From: Devosia lacusdianchii
GTDB lineage: Bacteria > Pseudomonadota > Alphaproteobacteria > Rhizobiales > Devosiaceae
Reading direction: 5' to 3'
Length of the DNA stretch: 64,000 bases
Assembly: GCF_022429625.1 (NCBI RefSeq)
Contig: NZ_CP092483.1
Coordinates: 558,001-622,000, forward strand
The translations under genes and the position numbers were made by a program. The first letter of the stretch is position 1, and each line of letters opens with the position of its first letter. Below, piece by piece: positions 61,747 through 64,000 of this stretch. The notes below the pieces were generated by a model. The model had not been told where the DNA came from. It saw only the letters and a list, made by a program, of their open reading frames with translations, and did not search any database.

Positions 61747-62718
61747 ATGGAAAAGATCACCCCTGCCGATCTTCTGGATATCGCCGCGACCGCCAATCTC
61801 GCCCCCAGCGTCCACAATACCCAGCCCACCCGCTGGCATTTCGATCCCGACGGAGCGATCCGCCTCAGCGCCGACCAGACCCGCCGTCTCAAGATCGGCG
61901 ACCCCACCGGCCGCGACCTGGAGGTCTCCGTTGGCGCCGCCCTTGAAGGCACGATGATCGCGCTCTCCAATCGCGGGCTGGTCGGCGCTCTCGAGCCCGG
62001 GGATAGCCTGCGTATCGTGCCCCGAGGCGGTGCCTCGCCCGACCCGCTTGCGCCCGAAATGTCACGCCGTACCACCTGGCGCCGTGGCTTCGCGCCGGCC
62101 GCAATCGCACTGTCGCAGTCGCTGACGCAGTGGGCAGCTCAACACGACGATATCGGTCTCGTCCACGAGCCCGCCGCCATGGCCGTCATCTCCAGGGTCA
62201 ATGAGCGAACCAGCCTCGCCTTCTACCGCAATGCCCCCTACCGCAACGAACTCCTGTCCTGGATGCGCCTGTCACGATCTGATCCCCGCTTTGGCGTCGA
62301 CGGCCTTTCGGCCCCAGCCATGGGCATGTCGGGCTTCGAGGCATTGGGCGCCGGCATGGTGCTGCGCCAGCCGCTATTCGGCGTGCTCGACCTGATTGGG
62401 GTGTTCGGCGGCCTAATGTCGGAAGAGCGCCATACGCTGGGCGCTATGGCTGTCCTGCTGTTCCATCGTCCGATCAATGAGCATCCCGTGCAGACCGGCC
62501 GCTCGCTCTATCGCCGCCAGCTCGAACTGTCTGCACTGGGGCTCCAGACCTGGCCCATGTCAGTGCTTGCGGACGACCCCGAGGTGGCGGCCGAACTCGT
62601 CAAGGAGCATGCCATTAGCGCCGACCGCCGCTTGGTCACCGCCTGGCGCGTCGGTCCGCTTCCAGCCGAAGCCCAGGTCAGGCGCGAGCGTCTGCCGGCG
62701 GCGGCGCTGATCGGCTAG
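61747..62718 (+). CDS. Nitroreductase-family FMN protein (Acg/Rv3131-like)
   Basis: A 323-residue protein with the Acg-type nitroreductase pattern: NLAPSVHNTQPTRWHF (FMN site) near residue 18, RRTTWRRGF, and LGLQTWPMSVL in the C-terminal part. It has two half-domains as in dimeric nitroreductase folds fused in tandem, and lacks some catalytic residues of true nitroreductases. It follows the acetyltransferase gene by 4 bases. From memory, M. tuberculosis Rv1355c (MoeY) fuses ThiF-like and nitroreductase-like domains, which would support a functional link here. Its stop TAG overlaps the convergent cysG stop (CTAG). Confidence 0.75.
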   Translation: MEKITPADLLDIAATANLAPSVHNTQPTRWHFDPDGAIRLSADQTRRLKIGDPTGRDLEVSVGAALEGTMIALSNRGLVGALEPGDSLRIVPRGGASPDPLAPEMSRRTTWRRGFAPAAIALSQSLTQWAAQHDDIGLVHEPAAMAVISRVNERTSLAFYRNAPYRNELLSWMRLSRSDPRFGVDGLSAPAMGMSGFEALGAGMVLRQPLFGVLDLIGVFGGLMSEERHTLGAMAVLLFHRPINEHPVQTGRSLYRRQLELSALGLQTWPMSVLADDPEVAAELVKEHAISADRRLVTAWRVGPLPAEAQVRRERLPAAALIG

Positions 62719-64000
62719 GCGTTCGCCGCGACGCCATCGGGTAGGGCGAAAGTCTCTCGCGGCTGCCGCAGGGCGTCGCCGACTGCAAAGATCGTTGGCG
62801 CTGCCAGCGAAAAAGCCTCGACTGCAACCACCGCCTGCTCGATCGTGCCGCGCCAAACCTGCTGATCGGCCCGCCCGACATTGGCCGCAATGATCGCGGG
62901 CGTAGTGGCCTGCATCCCCTGGTCGCGCAGATGCTGGACAATCTGTGGCATGGTCCGTCGCGACATGTAATAGACACTGGTGGTGACAGGGTCCGCCAGG
63001 GCTGCCCAGTCCAGCGTCTCTGGCAGCACGCCCTGGCGGGAATGGCCGGTGACGAAACGGACCGATTGGGCATGGTCCCGATGCGTGAGCGAGATGCCGA
63101 GGCCGCTGGCCAGCGCCAGCGCAGCAGTAACCCCGGGCACCACAGTCACCGCAATGCCGTGCCGTTTCAGCATCTCGATCTCTTCCCCGGCACGGCCGAA
63201 GATCATCGGATCGCCCGATTTGAGGCGAACCACATGCTTGCCCTGCCGCGCCAGGGTCAGCATCATCGCATTGATATCGTCCTGGCGGCAGCTTTCGCGG
63301 GCGGCGCGCTTGCCCACCAGTATGCGCTTGGCCTCGCGCCTGGCCAGTTCCAGCACGTCAGACGAAACCAGGTCGTCGAACAGGATGACATCGGCCGCTT
63401 GCAGCGCCCGCACCGCCTTGATGGTCAATAAGTCCGCATCGCCCGGACCGGCGCCGACCAGCGTGACGCGACCCATCGCCGGCGCGGCGACAATGGCATC
63501 CATGTCGCCATCCATGGGTGTTGGCGCCGCATCGCCGAAGGCACGATCGACCAGTCGTTCCCAGAATGCTCGTCGCTGCGGCCCGGCATCGAGCCGATCC
63601 ATCACGCTGGCGCGTACCGATTGTGCCAACTGGGCCCAGACGCTCAGCGTCGCCGGCAGCAGCGTCTCGATGCGACGGCGCACCGCCTGCCCAAGGATTG
63701 GCGCCGCGCCGGCCGTGGAAATGCCAACGACGACGGGCGAGCGATTGACGATGGAGCCGAACTGGAACTGGCAGAATTCGGGCCGGTCGATGACATTGTA
63801 GGGCACGCCGGCGTCGCGCGCGGCGGCGGTGAAGGCGACGGCTTGCTCGTCATCCTCGATATCGGCCACCGCCAGTACGGCACCCGACAAGTCCGCGTCG
63901 GTCCACTCCCGGTCGATCAGGCTGATGCTGCCGGCGACCGCGCCGGCCTCCGCCAAAGCGACGAGATCGTCGCACCATTCTGCAATCGGCGAGAAGACCT
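62715..64000 (-). CDS. cysG: Siroheme synthase, 5' end beyond the window
   Basis: The visible 428 residues cover part of the precorrin-2 dehydrogenase/ferrochelatase domain (YNVIDRPEFCQFQFGSIVNR) and the whole uroporphyrinogen-III methyltransferase domain (VTLVGAGPGDADLLTIKAVRAL, RLKSGDPMIFGRAGEE, VVPGVTAALALA). The N-terminal NAD-binding glycine motif is missing because the gene continues past 64000; the frame stays open to the edge. The product makes siroheme for sulfite and nitrite reductases. The C-terminal SUMT segment reads YYMSRRT where YYMG is usual. Confidence 0.92.
   Translation of the reverse strand, partial: VFSPIAEWCDDLVALAEAGAVAGSISLIDREWTDADLSGAVLAVADIEDDEQAVAFTAAARDAGVPYNVIDRPEFCQFQFGSIVNRSPVVVGISTAGAAPILGQAVRRRIETLLPATLSVWAQLAQSVRASVMDRLDAGPQRRAFWERLVDRAFGDAAPTPMDGDMDAIVAAPAMGRVTLVGAGPGDADLLTIKAVRALQAADVILFDDLVSSDVLELARREAKRILVGKRAARESCRQDDINAMMLTLARQGKHVVRLKSGDPMIFGRAGEEIEMLKRHGIAVTVVPGVTAALALASGLGISLTHRDHAQSVRFVTGHSRQGVLPETLDWAALADPVTTSVYYMSRRTMPQIVQHLRDQGMQATTPAIIAANVGRADQQVWRGTIEQAVVAVEAFSLAAPTIFAVGDALRQPRETFALPDGVAANA

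Noticed and set aside
57646..62718. Interpretation of the ThiF and nitroreductase genes as a thiazole/oxazole (TOMM) peptide cluster
   Set aside because: No YcaO protein, no SagB-type dehydrogenase signature and no short precursor frame nearby.

Overview
The window looks like chromosomal DNA of a high-GC alphaproteobacterium of the order Hyphomicrobiales, most like Devosia or a close relative. This is an inference from a GcrA regulator with clustered CcrM-type GANTC sites, a Sinorhizobium-like exo (succinoglycan-type) gene set, and many rhizobial-style intergenic palindromes. It has about 55 protein genes and no rRNA, tRNA, CRISPR array or insertion sequence that I can see.

318-24692 is a large exopolysaccharide region. 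It holds an ABC exporter, an ExoP/GumC-type co-polymerase, an ExoF-type export protein, an ExoK-type GH16 glycanase, an ExoV-type pyruvyltransferase, a Wzx/ExoT flippase, an ExoQ-type polymerase, an ExoY-type priming transferase, UDP-glucose pyrophosphorylase, and ExoA-, ExoL- and other family 2 glycosyltransferases. Set between the exoP-like and exoF-like genes (4687-9693) is a complete lasso-peptide cluster: a divergent PF14907-type nucleotidyltransferase, then precursor A, B1 (PqqD-like), B2 (protease), C (cyclase) and an HPr-kinase-like protein. The precursor ends in serine, so a C-terminally phosphorylated (possibly further nucleotidylated) lasso peptide is predicted. Part of the nucleotidyltransferase gene is strikingly AT-rich.

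25037-38211 is catabolic. First come a double-VOC dioxygenase-like protein, a zinc dehydrogenase of the L-gulonate/L-galactonate type, KDG kinase and a fructuronate-reductase-type enzyme (hexuronate route). Then comes a minus-strand set: iron alcohol dehydrogenase, aldehyde dehydrogenase, glutamine-synthetase-like ligase, ethanolamine-type permease and N-formylglutamate-amidohydrolase-like hydrolase, with a divergent RpiR regulator. Together these fit gamma-glutamylated ethanolamine (or related amine) degradation. Nearly every gap here carries a palindromic repeat.

38368-47287 holds PPK2, an orphan PhoR-like kinase, gcrA, argD, argF, hslO and a cellulose-synthase-like glycosyltransferase. 47345-53150 is a siderophore-iron operon (reductase, two permeases, ATPase, two binding proteins). 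53160-57257 holds a diguanylate cyclase broken by a one-base slip in a G tract, and a UvrD-family helicase. 57646-62718 is a tightly coupled five-gene operon (GNAT-like, ThiF/E1-like, membrane protein, second GNAT-like, nitroreductase-like) that I cannot assign to a known pathway and consider the best candidate for an undescribed system. A 5'-truncated siroheme synthase gene (cysG) runs off the right edge.

Two small genes stand out: a 56-residue single-pass membrane protein near exoY (19998-20168) and a 34-residue leader-like frame with a strong ribosome site before the glycosyltransferase gene at 45437.
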